This document shows, one piece after another, positions 1 through 10,592 of a stretch of DNA of 35,390 nucleotides. Each line of letters opens with the position of its first letter. The first letter of the stretch is position 1. Position numbers and translations under genes: made by a program. The stretch comes from Dehalococcoidia bacterium (GTDB lineage Bacteria > Chloroflexota > Dehalococcoidia > GIF9 > AB-539-J10): assembly GCA_021162245.1 (NCBI GenBank), contig JAGGZD010000056.1, forward strand, positions 1-35,390, read 5' to 3'. The notes beneath the pieces are model-generated. The model had not been told where the DNA came from. It was given only the letters and a program-made list of their open reading frames with translations, and searched no databases.

Positions 1-1256
1 GCAGGGTGCATCCGTGCTGTTCTCCATGATGGTAACAGGCCTGCGAACAGTGGAACTCCGATGCCTACCATTATCCCCACGCCCACTGCGGGCCAATGTG
101 GCTCGGTGATTATAAATGGCAGCTTGAGCTGGCTGGCATACATTGTTGTGAGTGCATGGGCAGTGGCATGGCCGAGTAATGCACCGAGGGCCGAGCCGAC
201 TACCCCCACGATCAGGGCAAAGCCCATGTAGTGGATGAGAGTCTGTATCTTGCCATAACCCAGAGCCCGCATCAGGCCAATTTGCACACGTTGTGACTCT
301 ATCAGGCGGCTGAGCAAGGTGTAAACGTCCAGGGCGGCCGTAAAAAGGAAAAACATGGGAAACAGCACGGCCATTTGTTTGTACTTATTAACTCCCTGTT
401 TCATTAAATAGTTGCTTAACTGGTCATTTCTCTCAATCACGTAAGCCGTGCGGACTCCATGTATGACATCCATCTTTTGCGTGCTGATAGCTACGGGCTC
501 ATCTTTGCAGATTAGCCTGTTTATGTGGTATCTGCGCATAATCTGGCCGACCTCGTGGACGCCCTCATCGCTGTCTGTGTTCGGATCGAGCTTCAAGTTG
601 ATTTCATTGATTAGTCCCTTCATTGTAAATAACGCTTCGGCTCTTGCCTGTGGCATGAAGATGATGCCGAAAGTGCCTGGTGTGCTAAACAACTCCTGGA
701 CGTTCTTGGAAACCCAGATGTATTCGGGACTGACGACTGTGCCAGCTATTTTGAACCGTGCCTGGTAGTCTTCTCTCTTGATGGTGAGCCAGTCGCCGGG
801 GTGGAGGTTATGGAATTCCGCAAAGCGTTTCTCTATCAATATCTCTCGTTCCGAGTTGGGACTGAGGTAACTTCCGCTCTCAATCTGCACGTCGTTTATC
901 TGGGGATGCTGGCCCGGTGGCAGCGAGACGACTCTTCCCGACACCTGCTCGCCGGTTTCCATTTCCATATCGATGGTCACGTCTCTGACAATGCGGCCTT
1001 GTGCCAGCACGCCAGAAATGTCATTTATTTCTCTGGCTGCCCTCTGGCTTACATAATCCACTGATATCCAGTAGTCTGCCATGCGCAGTCGCTCATAGGA
1101 ACGTTTGAGAGAGCTGTCGAGGTTTTGGTAGGCTTCATAAGAGGCAACGAAGGTGGCTATGCCGAGGGTGATAATGAGAGTCACGGCGCTAAACTATGCC
1201 CTGGATGCTATAATATCGCGCAGAAGCTTTCGGTGAATCTTTGACACCGTTACCAT
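1..1256 (-). pseudogene. FtsX/MacB-type ABC transporter permease, truncated by the window edge, with an in-frame TAG at codon 21
   Basis: Manual minus-strand translation from ATG 1256-1254: MVTVSKIHRKLLRDIIASRA*FSAVTLIITLGIATFVASYEAYQNL...MAVLFPMFFLFTAALDVYTLLSRLIESQRVQIGLMRALGYGK...ALLGHATAHAL. This is typical FtsX permease content. The stop is at 1196-1194 and the frame is open on both sides. The start overlaps the ATPase stop (ATGGTAA). Confidence 0.75.
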
Positions 1257-2065
1257 TTAAGCCTTTCAGCGTCCAGTGGGTGGGTATTGTGGGTTATCTC
1301 TGCCACCTTGCCGTCGCACAGGTGTACCACGCGGTGGGCAATGTCGCCTACGGCAGAGTTATGGGTGACCACACCCACGATCTTCCGCTCTGTTTCGTTG
1401 AGAACTTTCAACAACTTGTAAATGCGTTTGCCCGTCTCAAAATCCAGGTTTCCTGTGGGCTCATCGCACAGCAACACAGGAGGATTGGTAGCCAGGGCTC
1501 TGGCTATGGCGACACGTTGATTCTCGCCGACGGAGAGCTCGCTGGGAAAATGCTTCATGCGTTCCTGGAGTCCTACCTCGTGCAGTAGCTCTTCGGGCGA
1601 CCTGTGCTGCACCACCAGCTCTGCGGCAAATTCCACGTTTTCTCCGGTAGTCAGTGTGGGGATTAAGTTGAAAAACTGGAAGATAAAGCCGATTTGTTTG
1701 CGGCGGAACCCTGTGAGCTGGTTCTCCGACATCTGCGTGATGTCGATGTCGTTGACCACGATTCTGCCCGAACTGGGAGAACCCAGCCCTCCAATGAGAT
1801 TGAGCAGAGTCGTCTTCCCCGACCCGCTGGGGCCCGGGAAAACGATGAATTCTCCTGCAATTATGTCGAGGTTGATTCCTCTCAGTACCGGCACCTGGAG
1901 CTTGCCTATGCGGTAGTTCTTGGAAACCTCTTTCAGCCTGATCCTGGGTTCCCTGGCATCTGGCTGTATTTCGCCTGGCTCTGCTGCGTGAGGCATAGGT
2001 TGTCCCCCTGCTGCTTCATCTTTTTCGATGCTCCGATGATCGCTTGTGCCGCAATAATGCCCCAC
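1250..2065 (-). CDS. ABC transporter ATP-binding protein (LolD/MacB-like)
   Basis: Walker A GPSGSGKTT, Q-loop FQFFNLIPTLT, Walker B VLLCDEPTGNLD, H-loop VVTHN. The signature motif is LSVGENQR rather than LSGGEQQR. Confidence 0.9.
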   Translation of the reverse strand: MGHYCGTSDHRSIEKDEAAGGQPMPHAAEPGEIQPDAREPRIRLKEVSKNYRIGKLQVPVLRGINLDIIAGEFIVFPGPSGSGKTTLLNLIGGLGSPSSGRIVVNDIDITQMSENQLTGFRRKQIGFIFQFFNLIPTLTTGENVEFAAELVVQHRSPEELLHEVGLQERMKHFPSELSVGENQRVAIARALATNPPVLLCDEPTGNLDFETGKRIYKLLKVLNETERKIVGVVTHNSAVGDIAHRVVHLCDGKVAEITHNTHPLDAERLKW

Positions 2066-2241
2066 ACTGGGTGTGCAGTATCGAGTTTAGTATTACACAG
2101 TTGCTAGCTCCTTTCAAGGCACATCTATGTGGTGTCCCGAGCACGCAATACGCTTTTTTGAGTTGTGGATATGAACTAAGTTTGACTGCAAACAACTGCA
2201 GAGAATTAATCAGGAAATAGTTGTATTTCAGGCTATGTTTT

Positions 2242-2275
2242 GATACTATTAGTTGTATATACAACTAATAGTATC
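2242..2275. promoter_or_regulatory. Perfect 34-bp palindrome, candidate MarR-family operator
   Basis: GATACTATTAGTTGTAT|ATACAACTAATAGTATC equals its own reverse complement. It lies 20 bp upstream of the MATE start, in the divergent intergenic region of a MATE-MarR operon. Confidence 0.75.
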
Positions 2276-2295
2276 GTTCACGATTTCAATAACTT

Positions 2296-3678
2296 ATGCA
2301 GAATCACAGTCTGGCTCTGGCTAACGAACCTGTAAAAACATTGTTATGGAAACTCTCTGTTCCAGCGATGGCAGGCATGTTTGTTATGTCTCTATACAAC
2401 GTGGTAGATATGATTTTCGTTGGTCGGGGAGTAGGCGCTCTGGCCATTGCCGGCGTTTCTGTAGTTTTTCCTCTCCAGATGTTCACCATGGCAATTGGTA
2501 TGATGATCGGGATGGGAACGTCATCCCTCATTTCCAGGAGCATGGGCGCTGGCGATATGAAGCGAGCAGAACGTGCGCTGGGCAATGCCATTTTTCTGAT
2601 TCTTATTCTTGGAAGCACGTTAACGATTGTGGGATTAGCAAAAACCACTTTCTTCATTTATCTCTTTGGTGCTACGGATGATGTTTTTCCCTACGCAAAA
2701 GAGTATATGGATGTAATTCTTTTCAGCGTGGTGCTGCACGAATTCGCTATGTCATCCAACGGTATCATCAGGGCCGAAGGCAATGCCCGTGTTGCAATGG
2801 TAAGTATGTTCATAGGTGCCTTGGTAAATATTGCACTTGACCCAATTTTTATATTTGCTCTTGGCATGGGTGTTCGGGGGGCAGCAATTGCAACAGTTAT
2901 TGCGCAGGCTGTGACGACGCTATATCTTCTGCGTTATTTTCTTTCTGGGAAAAGCTCTCTGCGAATCAGGGTGAAGAATTTTCTTCTGGAGTGGGCTGTG
3001 GTCAAACAAATTGTGTCCATAGGATTTGCCTCCTTTATAAGGACTGCAGCAACAAGTTTTATCGCTGTTATCATTAACAGGACGCTGGCTTCCTATGGTG
3101 GGGGCATTTCCATAGCGGTATTTGGCGTGATACGTCGGGTGATGATGTTTGCCGCAATGCCGAGCATGGGTATTGCCCAGGGGCTCCAGCCGATTCTTGG
3201 CTTCAGCTACGGCGCAAAGCGTTACGACAGGGGGATAGAAGTAATACGCAAGTCCGCTATTATTGCAACAGTGTTTTCTGTGGCTGCTTTTGGGATTTTA
3301 CTATTTTTTCCCGGCCCGATTATGCGTATTTTTTCCACAGATGCTGTTCTCCTGTCACAGGGCACCCACGCGATGAAGCTGGCCTTTTTAGCATTTTGGC
3401 TGGTCGGATTTCATATGGTCGGCTCAACTATCTTTCAGGCAATCGGCAAGGTAATTCCAACATTCATTCTTGCTACATCCAGACAAATTCTCTTTCTGAT
3501 TCCATTGATATTAATTCTTCCTCGTTTCTTCCAGCTTGACGGGATATGGCTGTCAATACCAATTGCCGATGCCTTATCTTTTAGCATAACGCTTGTTATG
3601 GTCATCCCCCAGATGCGCGAGTTCAAGAGGCAGCAAGCTCTAATCGAAGAGGGCGATGTGATATGTACGAATCATTAG
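2296..3678 (+). CDS. MATE family efflux transporter
   Basis: 460 aa, 12-TM-like pattern; N-terminal motif PVKTLLWKLSVPAMAGMFVMSLYNVVDMIFVG is typical of MATE (NorM/MepA). Confidence 0.92.
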   Translation: MQNHSLALANEPVKTLLWKLSVPAMAGMFVMSLYNVVDMIFVGRGVGALAIAGVSVVFPLQMFTMAIGMMIGMGTSSLISRSMGAGDMKRAERALGNAIFLILILGSTLTIVGLAKTTFFIYLFGATDDVFPYAKEYMDVILFSVVLHEFAMSSNGIIRAEGNARVAMVSMFIGALVNIALDPIFIFALGMGVRGAAIATVIAQAVTTLYLLRYFLSGKSSLRIRVKNFLLEWAVVKQIVSIGFASFIRTAATSFIAVIINRTLASYGGGISIAVFGVIRRVMMFAAMPSMGIAQGLQPILGFSYGAKRYDRGIEVIRKSAIIATVFSVAAFGILLFFPGPIMRIFSTDAVLLSQGTHAMKLAFLAFWLVGFHMVGSTIFQAIGKVIPTFILATSRQILFLIPLILILPRFFQLDGIWLSIPIADALSFSITLVMVIPQMREFKRQQALIEEGDVICTNH

Positions 3679-4100
3679 GTAAATGGATTTCAATCATTCA
3701 CAGGTATAGCCGCAATTTTGTAGACAAAGAGTTTGCCGAGTTCGATATTAAGGGTGGGTATCTACAGTTTGTTCACGCTCTTTATCGGCATGATGGGTTA
3801 AGCCAGGACGAGTTGAGCGAGGCGCTTGGCATGGATAAGACCACCACGGCGCGGGTGATTAAAGAGCTGGTGGAGTTGGGGTATGTGGCCAAGAAACATG
3901 ATTGCCATGACAAACGCTTTTACAGGCTTTCCCTGACAGCTAAAGGAAAAGATATCGTGCCCAGACTGGAGAGGACTTTGAAACGCTGGACTGAAATTCT
4001 CGGCACTGGATTTACACAGGATGAAAGACGGCTTGCCATCACTCTGCTGAAGAAAATGGCCGAGAATGCCGCAGCATTCAAGCAAAGAGGGTTTAGTTAA
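3663..4100 (+). CDS. MarR family transcriptional regulator
   Basis: 145 aa; winged-helix pattern LSQDELSEALGMDKTTTARVIKELVELGYVAKKHDCHDKRFYRLSLTAKG; overlaps the 3' end of the MATE gene. Confidence 0.9.
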   Translation: MYESLGKWISIIHRYSRNFVDKEFAEFDIKGGYLQFVHALYRHDGLSQDELSEALGMDKTTTARVIKELVELGYVAKKHDCHDKRFYRLSLTAKGKDIVPRLERTLKRWTEILGTGFTQDERRLAITLLKKMAENAAAFKQRGFS

Positions 4101-4165
4101 GAGCGGGGTGGTTCACGAAGACAACTTCAGAGCAAAATATAGACGAGTTTTCTGATTGTGGAATG

Positions 4166-5320
4166 CTAATCACGGTTATGCCGCAGGAATATTGCGCAGA
4201 CCAGACTTACCATAAGTATTGCGATTCCGGCGCTGGTGAAGGTCGGCTGGAAGCCAAAGCGGTCGACGCAGTTGCCTATAAGGGGGGAAAATATGCCGCC
4301 GGCCTCCATGCTTGCAAAATAGTAAATACCAAGTATTGTTGAGCGACGGTGCTCCGGAGTCTGGCTAATGATGTAGGATTCCGATGCTGGCATGCGAATG
4401 TATATGGCTATGCCAAACATAAGTAGCACAGCGCCAATTCCCAGGCCAGAGGGCACTATATTTAACAGGTAAATCAGTGGGCCTGTAACAAGGCATGCCA
4501 CCAGCGCCACGCTGATTTTGCCGATGCGGTCCGATATATGTCCTCCCAGTGGGCTTGCCCACAGTCCGGCAGAATAGATAATGGACAAGAACGATGCGGC
4601 TGTTGCTTCAGCAACGCCAAAGTGGTCAACCATGAACAACGGGATGAACGATATTATGGAGAAGTTTACCCCCGCGGTGAATATGTTTAACACCATGAAT
4701 GGTATTAATTGAGGCAAATAACTTGAAGGTGGCTGTGCTTTATCACGATATTCAGATAGTGTTTTTGAAAGCCTGTTTAGCTCTGGGCGACGACCCAGCA
4801 CTATATAAAATGCGATTCCGAATAGTGCAGTCGGAATGGCCAGTAAGGTGAAGGAGGCACGCCAGCCATAATAAGCAGCGATGCCAGCGCCAACGAGTGG
4901 TGCTATGAAGAAGCTACCGCTGCCACCAATCATGTGGAAACCGAGCGCTCGTCCCCGATTCTTTGGTTCGACCGAGCGTGAAATTAGCGGTGTTGCCGAA
5001 GGATGGTAACCGCCTCCTGCTATTCCCATCAATACCAGGAATACTATCAGCATAAAATGGGTTTGCGAAAGGCCGACCAGTAGTCCTGTTACTGCCACGC
5101 CCGCAGTGCCTATCGTTAGCAGTACACGGGGACCGATGCGGTCGGCAAGCCAGCCTGATGGCAATTGACTGATGCCGTATGAGAGATTGAATGCCATGAC
5201 TACCACTCCTGCCTGCGTATAATCCATGGCAAACTCATTGCGGATGAATGGTAGGAGCGGTACCGGCAGCGCTATTACCAGGTGATGTGCGAAGTGCGCC
5301 AGGACAAATAAGGGAATCAC
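4166..5320 (-). CDS. MFS transporter
   Basis: 384 aa; MFS motifs GWLADRIGPR and GGHISDRIGK; repeated TM pattern. Confidence 0.9.
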   Translation of the reverse strand: MIPLFVLAHFAHHLVIALPVPLLPFIRNEFAMDYTQAGVVVMAFNLSYGISQLPSGWLADRIGPRVLLTIGTAGVAVTGLLVGLSQTHFMLIVFLVLMGIAGGGYHPSATPLISRSVEPKNRGRALGFHMIGGSGSFFIAPLVGAGIAAYYGWRASFTLLAIPTALFGIAFYIVLGRRPELNRLSKTLSEYRDKAQPPSSYLPQLIPFMVLNIFTAGVNFSIISFIPLFMVDHFGVAEATAASFLSIIYSAGLWASPLGGHISDRIGKISVALVACLVTGPLIYLLNIVPSGLGIGAVLLMFGIAIYIRMPASESYIISQTPEHRRSTILGIYYFASMEAGGIFSPLIGNCVDRFGFQPTFTSAGIAILMVSLVCAIFLRHNRD

Positions 5321-5454
5321 GCTTGAAAAAAGAGCGCTCTTACTTAGTTTTTTGATAATTGTATCCTCTCATTTTTTCTGGTAGTTCTGATAATTGCTAC
5401 ATGAGGTAGAGAGCACTGGTTATGACATCAGAGTTGCCACGCGGTTAGGAAAAA

Positions 5455-7599
5455 TTAAGCTAGCATGACTCGGGCGTCAACTACCACATATCCATTATTT
5501 CGCTTCAGAACTTTCACTGGATTGAGGTCCAACTCTACTATCTGGGGCAGGTCCTCCACCATGGCGGAGACCCTTAGCAGGAGTTTCTCAAGAGCATTTA
5601 TATCAGAAGGTTCCGCTCCTCGCCAGCCTTCGAGAAGCTGGTAAGCCTTGACCGAGCGAATCATTTCCTTTGCATCGATATCAGTTAGTGGGTGAATGCG
5701 GAAAATGATGTCTTTAAATAACTCCGTATAAACCCCGCCCATGCCAAACAGAATTAAGGGACCAAGGGAAGGATCCTGGGTTACACCGACAATGACCTCT
5801 ATTTCCCCCGACATCATTTTTTGAACAATTACACCCTGCATCTCATTCTCTCTTCCGATACTGACCAGGTGCTGTCTGATTTGGGTGAAAGCGCGCTCCA
5901 CTTCGCTCTGCAAGTTGAGATCGAGGATTACCCCGCCAACCTCTGTTTTATGAATTACCGTGTCGGAGAGAAGTTTTAGGGCAACAGGGAAGCCAATCTC
6001 CTCTGCTGCCTTTTTCGCCTCCGCTGCAGTTGTGGCTGGTTTCGATTGCACTGTGTTAATGCCATAAGCTCCGAGAAGCCCGATAACGGAAGCGGTGTCC
6101 AGCCACAAGGGCCGCGTTGCACTTCGCGCTAAAGCTGCTTTGACTACCTGTTTAGCCTTCTGTTTATCGATGCCTTCTATTGTCGGGATTACTCCTTTTG
6201 CTCTCTTTAGCCAGTCACCGTATTCACAAGCCCTGGCGATCGCGCCTGCCGTAGCCTCAGGGAAGGTGAAACAGGGGACATATCCCTTCTCCCAGCCTAA
6301 TTTGGTGCTGGCACCACGCCAACCCATAAATGAAGCCACCAGCGTCTTGCCCTGTTGGCGAAATTGCGGCCCTATTTCACGGATGGCAGCAGCTATTGCT
6401 TCGGGCTGCGTAAGTATTGGAGGAATAAAAATAACAATCACTATGTCTATGCACTTATCTTGCGCCAGTAGCTTCAGTGCCTGGCTATATTCCTCAGCAC
6501 CGGCTTCAGCCGTCATATCGATGGGGTTGGTAAAACTGGCTCGGCGTGGCAGAAAGCTTTTCAACTCGGAGAGAGTTTTATCTGAAAACGCAGGCAGCTC
6601 GAGTCCTCTGGCGGCACAGGCGTCGGCAGTGAGAATTCCGGGGCCACCACCATTGGTAAGAATAGCCACTCTTCTCCCTGAAGGTATAGGTTGGTGGGAT
6701 AGCAGGTTGGCAATGTCGAAGAGTTCCTCCAATGTATCTACACGGATTACACCGGCCTGGGCAAACAGTGCTTCGCAGGCTACTTCAGCGGTAGCCAGTG
6801 CTCCTGTATGGGATGTGGCAGCTCTGGAGCCGGCTGTGGTACGTCCACTCTTTACCGCCACTATCGGCTTGGTGGGCGTTATGCTGCGGGCTATACGGGC
6901 AAATTTTCTTGGATTGCCGAAAGATTCCAGGTAAAGGAGAATAATATCGGTAGCAGGGTCTTTCTCCCAATACTGCAGCAAATCATTGTTGGATACATCA
7001 GCTCTGTTTCCTATGCTGACAAAAGTAGATAGGCCAATATTTAAGTTCTGTGTGTATTCCAATATGGCCAGTCCCAGGGCGCCGCTCTGTGTGCCTAAAG
7101 CAATGTTGCCGACAGGGGGGAAAACAGAGGAGAATGTGGCATTCATATTGAGTTGCGGGTCAGTATTGATTATTCCCATGCAGTTGGGCCCTACCAGTCG
7201 CATCCCATAGCTGTGAGCTATCTCAAGTAGTTTTTCTTGTCTGCCTATGCCTTCAGCCCCGCTCTCTGCGAAGCCGGAGGATATTATTACGATGCCGCGC
7301 ACGCCTTTTTGCCCACATTGCTCCACCACATGGTGAACTATTTCTGCTGGAACAATAACCACTGCCAGGTCCACATTTCCCGGTATATCGAGAACAGATG
7401 GGTATGCCTTTACGGAGGCCACCACCCTGGTGTTTGGGTTTACCGGATAAACGACGCCATTAAACTCCTGGTGCAGTATGTTATGGAAGAGCTTATTGCC
7501 GATGGTCCCATGTTTTTGGGATGCTCCAATAACTGCTATGGAGCGAGGCTTGAGCAGAGGCTCCAATGAGTCTATAGTGGCAACTTTCTCTTGTGGCAT
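5455..7599 (-). CDS. Acetate/acyl-CoA ligase (ADP-forming), fused CoA-binding and ATP-grasp subunits
   Basis: LLKPRSIAVIGASQKHGTIGN (CoA-binding), GIVIISSGFAESG, then a C-terminal ATP-grasp region GFPVALKLLSDTVIHKTEVGGVILDL. The start is moved to MPQEK at 7599 because the longer ORF overlaps argJ. Confidence 0.9.
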   Translation of the reverse strand: MPQEKVATIDSLEPLLKPRSIAVIGASQKHGTIGNKLFHNILHQEFNGVVYPVNPNTRVVASVKAYPSVLDIPGNVDLAVVIVPAEIVHHVVEQCGQKGVRGIVIISSGFAESGAEGIGRQEKLLEIAHSYGMRLVGPNCMGIINTDPQLNMNATFSSVFPPVGNIALGTQSGALGLAILEYTQNLNIGLSTFVSIGNRADVSNNDLLQYWEKDPATDIILLYLESFGNPRKFARIARSITPTKPIVAVKSGRTTAGSRAATSHTGALATAEVACEALFAQAGVIRVDTLEELFDIANLLSHQPIPSGRRVAILTNGGGPGILTADACAARGLELPAFSDKTLSELKSFLPRRASFTNPIDMTAEAGAEEYSQALKLLAQDKCIDIVIVIFIPPILTQPEAIAAAIREIGPQFRQQGKTLVASFMGWRGASTKLGWEKGYVPCFTFPEATAGAIARACEYGDWLKRAKGVIPTIEGIDKQKAKQVVKAALARSATRPLWLDTASVIGLLGAYGINTVQSKPATTAAEAKKAAEEIGFPVALKLLSDTVIHKTEVGGVILDLNLQSEVERAFTQIRQHLVSIGRENEMQGVIVQKMMSGEIEVIVGVTQDPSLGPLILFGMGGVYTELFKDIIFRIHPLTDIDAKEMIRSVKAYQLLEGWRGAEPSDINALEKLLLRVSAMVEDLPQIVELDLNPVKVLKRNNGYVVVDARVMLA

Positions 7600-7615
7600 G
7601 CCAGTTATCTTCCCA

Positions 7616-8815
7616 TTAAGTAATATCTTCGCTGTTGAGGGTAACGTATTCCTCGGATAAATCACAACCCCAGGCTGTGGCTTTACCATCTCCCAGGTTA
7701 AGGCATATCCTTGCAATTGCGGTGTCACGGGTGAGCAAGGTAATTCTCATTTCTTCCTGGTTGCAGAACACAGGAGAGCCCTGTTTCATAACGAGTGTAT
7801 TGTTGACATAAATGTCCAGCTTGTCAAGCGCCATTTCCACGCCACTTCGTCCCAGTGCAGCGGCGATACGACCCCAGTTGGGATTGCCTCCGTGAAGCGC
7901 TGTTTTCACCAGCGTTGCGCCGGCGACGGTTCGAGCTGCGCGGCGAGCCTCGACTTGCGTCGTGGCACCATCAACTGTGACTTCCATGAGTCTGTTTGCT
8001 CCTTCGCCGTCACGAACCATTGCCATGGCCAGGCGAATGCAAACTTCGTTTAAAGCTTCCTGGAAAGCCTCGCCGTTATCGAAGTTGATTATTCTATTGC
8101 CTGCCATGCCGTTGGCAAGCAGGAAAACGGAATCGTTGGTGCTGGTATCGCCATCGATGGTAGCCATATTAAAGGAAATATCCGCCGCCTTTCGCAGCGA
8201 TGCTTGCAGAAATGCAGCATCTACTCTGGCATCGGTGCTTATGAAACACAGCATGGTGGCAAGGTCAGGATGAATCATGCCTGACCCTTTGAGCGCTCCA
8301 CCGATGCTGAAGCTCTTGCCCTCGAAGCTAACTCTTGCTCCTATTTCTTTTGGCGTGGTGTCCGTGGTCATGATTGCCCTGGCGAAGGCATGGCCTCCGT
8401 TCTGGCGGAGCTTTATCTGCTCAATGCCACCTTTAATACAATCCATGGGCAAGGGCGTTCCAATTACGCCAGTGCTGGCTATAAGAACATCTTCGGGCTC
8501 GAGGTTCAGTTTTTGTGCAGCTAGATTTGCCATTTCCAGTGCGTCTGCTGCGCCTTGCTGGCCTGTACAGGCATTAGCGCAGCCCGAATTTGCCGCGATT
8601 GCCTGTGCTTGCGCTGTGGATAAATGTTCTTGGGACAGGATAACCGGGGCTGCTTTGACTTTATTGGTGGTAAAAACGGCAGCAGCCACGCATGGTGATT
8701 GGGAATAAAGGATAGCTAAATCAGTGCTATCGCTGCTTTTTATGCCGGCATGAACTGCTCCTGCCAGGAAGCCTTTTGCCGAGGTGACGGTGCCATGTAA
8801 AATTAGCTCGAACAT
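7616..8815 (-). CDS. argJ: Bifunctional glutamate N-acetyltransferase/amino-acid N-acetyltransferase
   Basis: 399 aa; GSGMIHPDLATMLCFISTDA (self-cleavage ATML region), ATIDGDTSTNDS, GGNPNWGRIAAALGRSG, C-terminal CDLSEEYVTLNSEDIT. Confidence 0.95.
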   Translation of the reverse strand: MFELILHGTVTSAKGFLAGAVHAGIKSSDSTDLAILYSQSPCVAAAVFTTNKVKAAPVILSQEHLSTAQAQAIAANSGCANACTGQQGAADALEMANLAAQKLNLEPEDVLIASTGVIGTPLPMDCIKGGIEQIKLRQNGGHAFARAIMTTDTTPKEIGARVSFEGKSFSIGGALKGSGMIHPDLATMLCFISTDARVDAAFLQASLRKAADISFNMATIDGDTSTNDSVFLLANGMAGNRIINFDNGEAFQEALNEVCIRLAMAMVRDGEGANRLMEVTVDGATTQVEARRAARTVAGATLVKTALHGGNPNWGRIAAALGRSGVEMALDKLDIYVNNTLVMKQGSPVFCNQEEMRITLLTRDTAIARICLNLGDGKATAWGCDLSEEYVTLNSEDIT

Positions 8816-8994
8816 AGAAACTCCGCTTAAGAATGTAGTTGCTACTATATCATATATTGCTTTGCCTTCGCACTCTCCAATAGATATGAGAAAAAATTAT
8901 TCTTAGACTGCTGGGAGGTGAAGAGTCAACATTGACTTCAACCTCATCTGCGTGTATAACTTTATCATGGCCATTAGCCATTAAGGTAAAGTGA

Positions 8995-10455
8995 ATGATA
9001 CAAATGACGCGTAAGAAGCGAGGAAATTGTCTGGTAATGGCAGTGCTGCTGTTCCTGATAGCCTGCCTGCCCATTACTGCCCCTTTGCCAGTGGCAGCTA
9101 TTAGTCTTAACCCCTTCGATTATTTCGAAGGCGACTACTGCATCACCTTTAGCGAGAACGAGGTACAGGAGGATAAGGTTTTCTACCTGGAGATTAATGG
9201 ACAGGTGGAATGTATCCAGGATTTGCCCTTTGGGGCAAACCAGGCTGATATTGCTGTAAGCATTACGGCACAGCACAAGGAGACTGGTGATGTCGTGGTG
9301 CTTAATTCCGCTTATAGCGTCACTATACAGCCGGTTCCCGACTGGGAAGGCGATACCTTTGCAATGGAACTGTCCATACCACTGATTTTGCCCGCAGGGA
9401 GCCAGCCGGGAGAGTATGAAGTGGTTGCCCATCTTGAGCAGGCAGAGGTTGATGGCTGGGACATTACCAACCTTATCCCTGAAAGCTACCATTCATACTC
9501 TATCGGGACAGTTACCTGTGCAGAGATTCCTGTGCCTCCTCCCCCGCCAGTGGAAATCCCTGGCCATATTACGCTGGATATACTGGGAAACAGCTATGAA
9601 TATGAAATCTGGGACGATGGCAGTATCGCTGAGTCCGTCAATCTCAACCTCGTAGAGGGGGAAGTGGGCATTTATATCTCCAGTGGCACTCTCTGCCTTG
9701 ACAGGCATGATGAAGCGCTGAGCTACATTTCGGTGAATGGGGAAACATCTCCTCCAGATTATGAGTCTGGCTCGATAATCACTGCCTATAAATTCGCACC
9801 CGGCGGAGCCACTTTCGATCCATCGTTGGAGCTTACCCTGAGCTATGATGCGGTAAATTTGCCAGACGAAACGGCAGAGGAGGCATTGCATATTGCCTGT
9901 TATGACTATAGCGCACGGCAATGGACAGCGCTGAAAAGTGAGGTCGACGAGAGGGCAAATACCGTCGAGGCTAAAGTCAGCCACTTCAGCACCTTTGCCA
10001 TAATAGCGGATTCCGCTCCGCCAGCGCCAGCATCTTTTGTAATCAGCGATTTGAGCATCGACCCTGTCCATGTTGAGCCAGGGCAGTCAGTCACTATCTC
10101 TGTGAGGGTGAGTAACGACGGTGGCACGGAAGGCAGCTACACCCTCAAACTGCTGATAAACGATAAGCAGCAAAATAGCTGGGAAATAATCCTGGGCCCG
10201 GGAGGCAGCAAGACGATAAGTTGCCAGGTAGGGAAAACCAGAGAAGGAGAATACAGCGTAATCATGGGAGGATTGAGCGGTAAGTTCAGCGTGGGGTCGG
10301 TATCTTCGGCAGAAGTGCCTGCTGCAGGGCCCACTCAGGAACCAGAGCAGGACTCGGCTACTTCTCCGACTCCGAACACCTCCTTGCTTTCCTGGCTGCT
10401 CGAACACTGGCTGCTGGTTGTTGTGGTGCTCTACTTCGCCGTGTTTGTCCTGTAA
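8995..10455 (+). CDS. Exported protein with CARDB-like domain and C-terminal TM segment
   Basis: N-terminal signal-like hydrophobic stretch (CLVMAVLLFLIACLP); CARDB-like FVISDLSIDPVHVEPGQSVTISVRVSNDGGTEGSYTLKLLIND; Pro/Ser/Thr-rich linker; C-terminal WLLVVVVLYFAVFVL. Confidence 0.8.
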   Translation: MIQMTRKKRGNCLVMAVLLFLIACLPITAPLPVAAISLNPFDYFEGDYCITFSENEVQEDKVFYLEINGQVECIQDLPFGANQADIAVSITAQHKETGDVVVLNSAYSVTIQPVPDWEGDTFAMELSIPLILPAGSQPGEYEVVAHLEQAEVDGWDITNLIPESYHSYSIGTVTCAEIPVPPPPPVEIPGHITLDILGNSYEYEIWDDGSIAESVNLNLVEGEVGIYISSGTLCLDRHDEALSYISVNGETSPPDYESGSIITAYKFAPGGATFDPSLELTLSYDAVNLPDETAEEALHIACYDYSARQWTALKSEVDERANTVEAKVSHFSTFAIIADSAPPAPASFVISDLSIDPVHVEPGQSVTISVRVSNDGGTEGSYTLKLLINDKQQNSWEIILGPGGSKTISCQVGKTREGEYSVIMGGLSGKFSVGSVSSAEVPAAGPTQEPEQDSATSPTPNTSLLSWLLEHWLLVVVVLYFAVFVL

Positions 10456-10512
10456 CTTATACCTCTTGTGTCACTGTAAGACATTTTTTGTCACTGTATA
10501 GTTGTGCATGAC

Positions 10513-10541
10513 TTGTAAAAAACCTGAATAAGTTCTATACT
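10513..10541 (+). promoter_or_regulatory. Candidate sigma70-type promoter
   Basis: TTGTAA (10513-10518), 17-nt spacer, TATACT (10536-10541), upstream of the 10593 CDS. Confidence 0.5.
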
Positions 10542-10592
10542 CAGAAATATAGCATCTGGTGACTAATGTGTCTTAAAAATAAGTAGTGAGGC

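Noticed and set aside
448-1064. Plus-strand ORFs 448..768 and 801..1064
   Set aside because: They lie antisense to a minus-strand frame with clear FtsX permease content.
6095-7660. Plus-strand ORFs over the acyl-CoA synthetase gene (e.g. 6095..6934)
   Set aside because: Antisense shadows of a well-supported CDS; low-complexity Ser/Ala translations.
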